Source of the DNA: Microbulbifer sp. MKSA007
GTDB lineage: Bacteria > Pseudomonadota > Gammaproteobacteria > Pseudomonadales > Cellvibrionaceae
Length of the DNA: 64,000 nt
Reading direction: 5' to 3'
NCBI GenBank assembly: GCA_032615215.1
Contig: CP128433.1
Coordinates: 1,633,501 to 1,697,500 of the forward strand
Position 1 is the stretch's first letter; each line of letters opens with the position of its first letter. Made by a program: the position numbers and the translations under genes. The notes under the pieces are model-generated. The model searched no databases and was not told where the DNA came from. It saw only the letters and a program-made list of their open reading frames with translations. Positions 63,583 to 64,000 of this stretch are shown one piece after another.

Positions 63583-64000
63583 ATGAATAAATTCTTAGTA
63601 GTCTTAGCTCTATTGATATGCCCGCCAAGTGGGCTGGCAAGCTGCTGGATTGAGTATACGAAGAAAACATTATCTGAAAGAATAGAAGAGTCGAATTTTA
63701 CCTTTCGTGGAGAGGTTCAATATCGAAAGGCTACCGTATCGCAAGAAAAAGGGCATGAAGAAAGAATAGAGTCTATTGAAGTTCTATTTGATAAGGTCGA
63801 AGATCTTAATGGAAATAGAATTGAAAAAATCTATCTAAAACTTGATACAGCCTGTACGTGCAAATACGACTTTCAAGTCGGGGTAAGATATGTGGTTATC
63901 GGAGATAAGTCAGGCGCTCGGATTTCGGTTCAGAATTGTAATAATATCCTTACGGAGCAAATCTATGAGTTGCATCAGAAATTCGAGCTTGGTGGCAAAG
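63583..64000 (+). CDS. Cassette 14: secreted protein, cut by window end
   Basis: Starts MNKFLVVLALLICPPSGLAS, a signal peptide ending at about residue 19, and stays open to the window end (139 codons). Core GTTAGCC at 63568 belongs to this cassette. The segment CTCKYDFQVGVRYVVIG is reminiscent of NTR/TIMP-like domains (CxC then FxxGxxY), a weak resemblance. Function unknown. Confidence 0.6.
   Translation, partial: MNKFLVVLALLICPPSGLASCWIEYTKKTLSERIEESNFTFRGEVQYRKATVSQEKGHEERIESIEVLFDKVEDLNGNRIEKIYLKLDTACTCKYDFQVGVRYVVIGDKSGARISVQNCNNILTEQIYELHQKFELGGK

Larger units (their letters stand above)
52800..64000 (+). mobile_element. Integron cassette array without visible integrase (CALIN type)
   Basis: At least 13 gene cassettes follow one another in the same orientation. 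Each begins at a core GTTRRRY-like site, carries a plus-strand gene, and ends in an attC site whose R'' core is the reverse complement of that cassette's own first core (with one mismatch in a few). The integrase should lie to the left, but 50.7-52.8 kb contains only an IS91-type transposase. The array continues past the window end. Two IS1182-family elements interrupt it. Confidence 0.9.

Overview
The window is chromosomal DNA of a gammaproteobacterium. The order kdsA-eno-ftsB-ispD-ispF-truD-pcm-nlpD-rpoS with fdxA-mutS further on is the gammaproteobacterial pattern. The general look (integron cassettes, a huge Asp-rich type I secreted protein, a ydbH-ynbE-ydbL block) suggests a marine Cellvibrionales-type bacterium such as Microbulbifer. 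That genus guess is inference from gene content only.

Layout. (1) 1-8.8 kb: conserved housekeeping block covering KDO synthesis, enolase, divisome, isoprenoid synthesis, tRNA pseudouridylation, protein repair, a DUF368 C55-P carrier-type transporter, NlpD and RpoS. surE is missing from its usual place between truD and pcm. (2) 8.8-18 kb: ydbH-ynbE-ydbL (lipid bridge between membranes), pepN, and a carboxylesterase/histidine-phosphatase pair. (3) 18-27.7 kb: the most striking region. A 1208-residue predicted surface protein has 422 uninterrupted Asp-Ala dipeptides in its middle. It is followed by a complete Lap-like type I secretion system (outer-membrane channel, ABC transporter, membrane-fusion protein) and a secreted transglutaminase-like cysteine peptidase. 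(4) 27.8-32.8 kb: a CapA-type phosphoesterase joined to a MurF-like ligase, preceded by a helical-barrel-like region and probably encoding one very large protein. (5) 33-47.5 kb: an MFS transporter, fadH, a LysR regulator with an acyl-CoA catabolic operon (acyl-CoA dehydrogenase, APH-type kinase, two SDRs, MaoC hydratase), a sigma/putative anti-sigma pair, dinB with a LexA box, a DUF1328 protein and a polysaccharide deacetylase. (6) 47.5-50.7 kb: fdxA and mutS, which in pseudomonads directly follow rpoS. Here about 39 kb separates rpoS from fdxA. (7) 51.2-64 kb: an IS91-family transposase followed by at least 13 integron gene cassettes with attC sites, all in one orientation, and no integrase gene in view. 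Two nearly identical IS1182-family elements sit in the GTT core of two different attC sites.

Five genes (eno, rpoS, ydbH, the CapA/Mur gene and fadH) are each broken by a single frame slip at a homopolymer run (A6, C5, C5, G7, C5 on the coding strand). Two of them, eno and rpoS, are core genes, so most or all of these are probably sequencing or assembly errors. I annotate those genes across the slip.

How it fits together. The Asp-Ala protein has a BapA/Lap-like N-terminus with a membrane-sized hydrophobic segment and an AAAG motif. The next genes form the exporter, and the transglutaminase-like protein is positioned to process or release it. The neighbouring CapA/Mur-ligase gene could make a second polyamide surface polymer. 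The acyl-CoA operon, with fadH nearby, points to breakdown of unusual (possibly 4-hydroxy) acyl chains. The cassette array supplies small, mostly unknown proteins.
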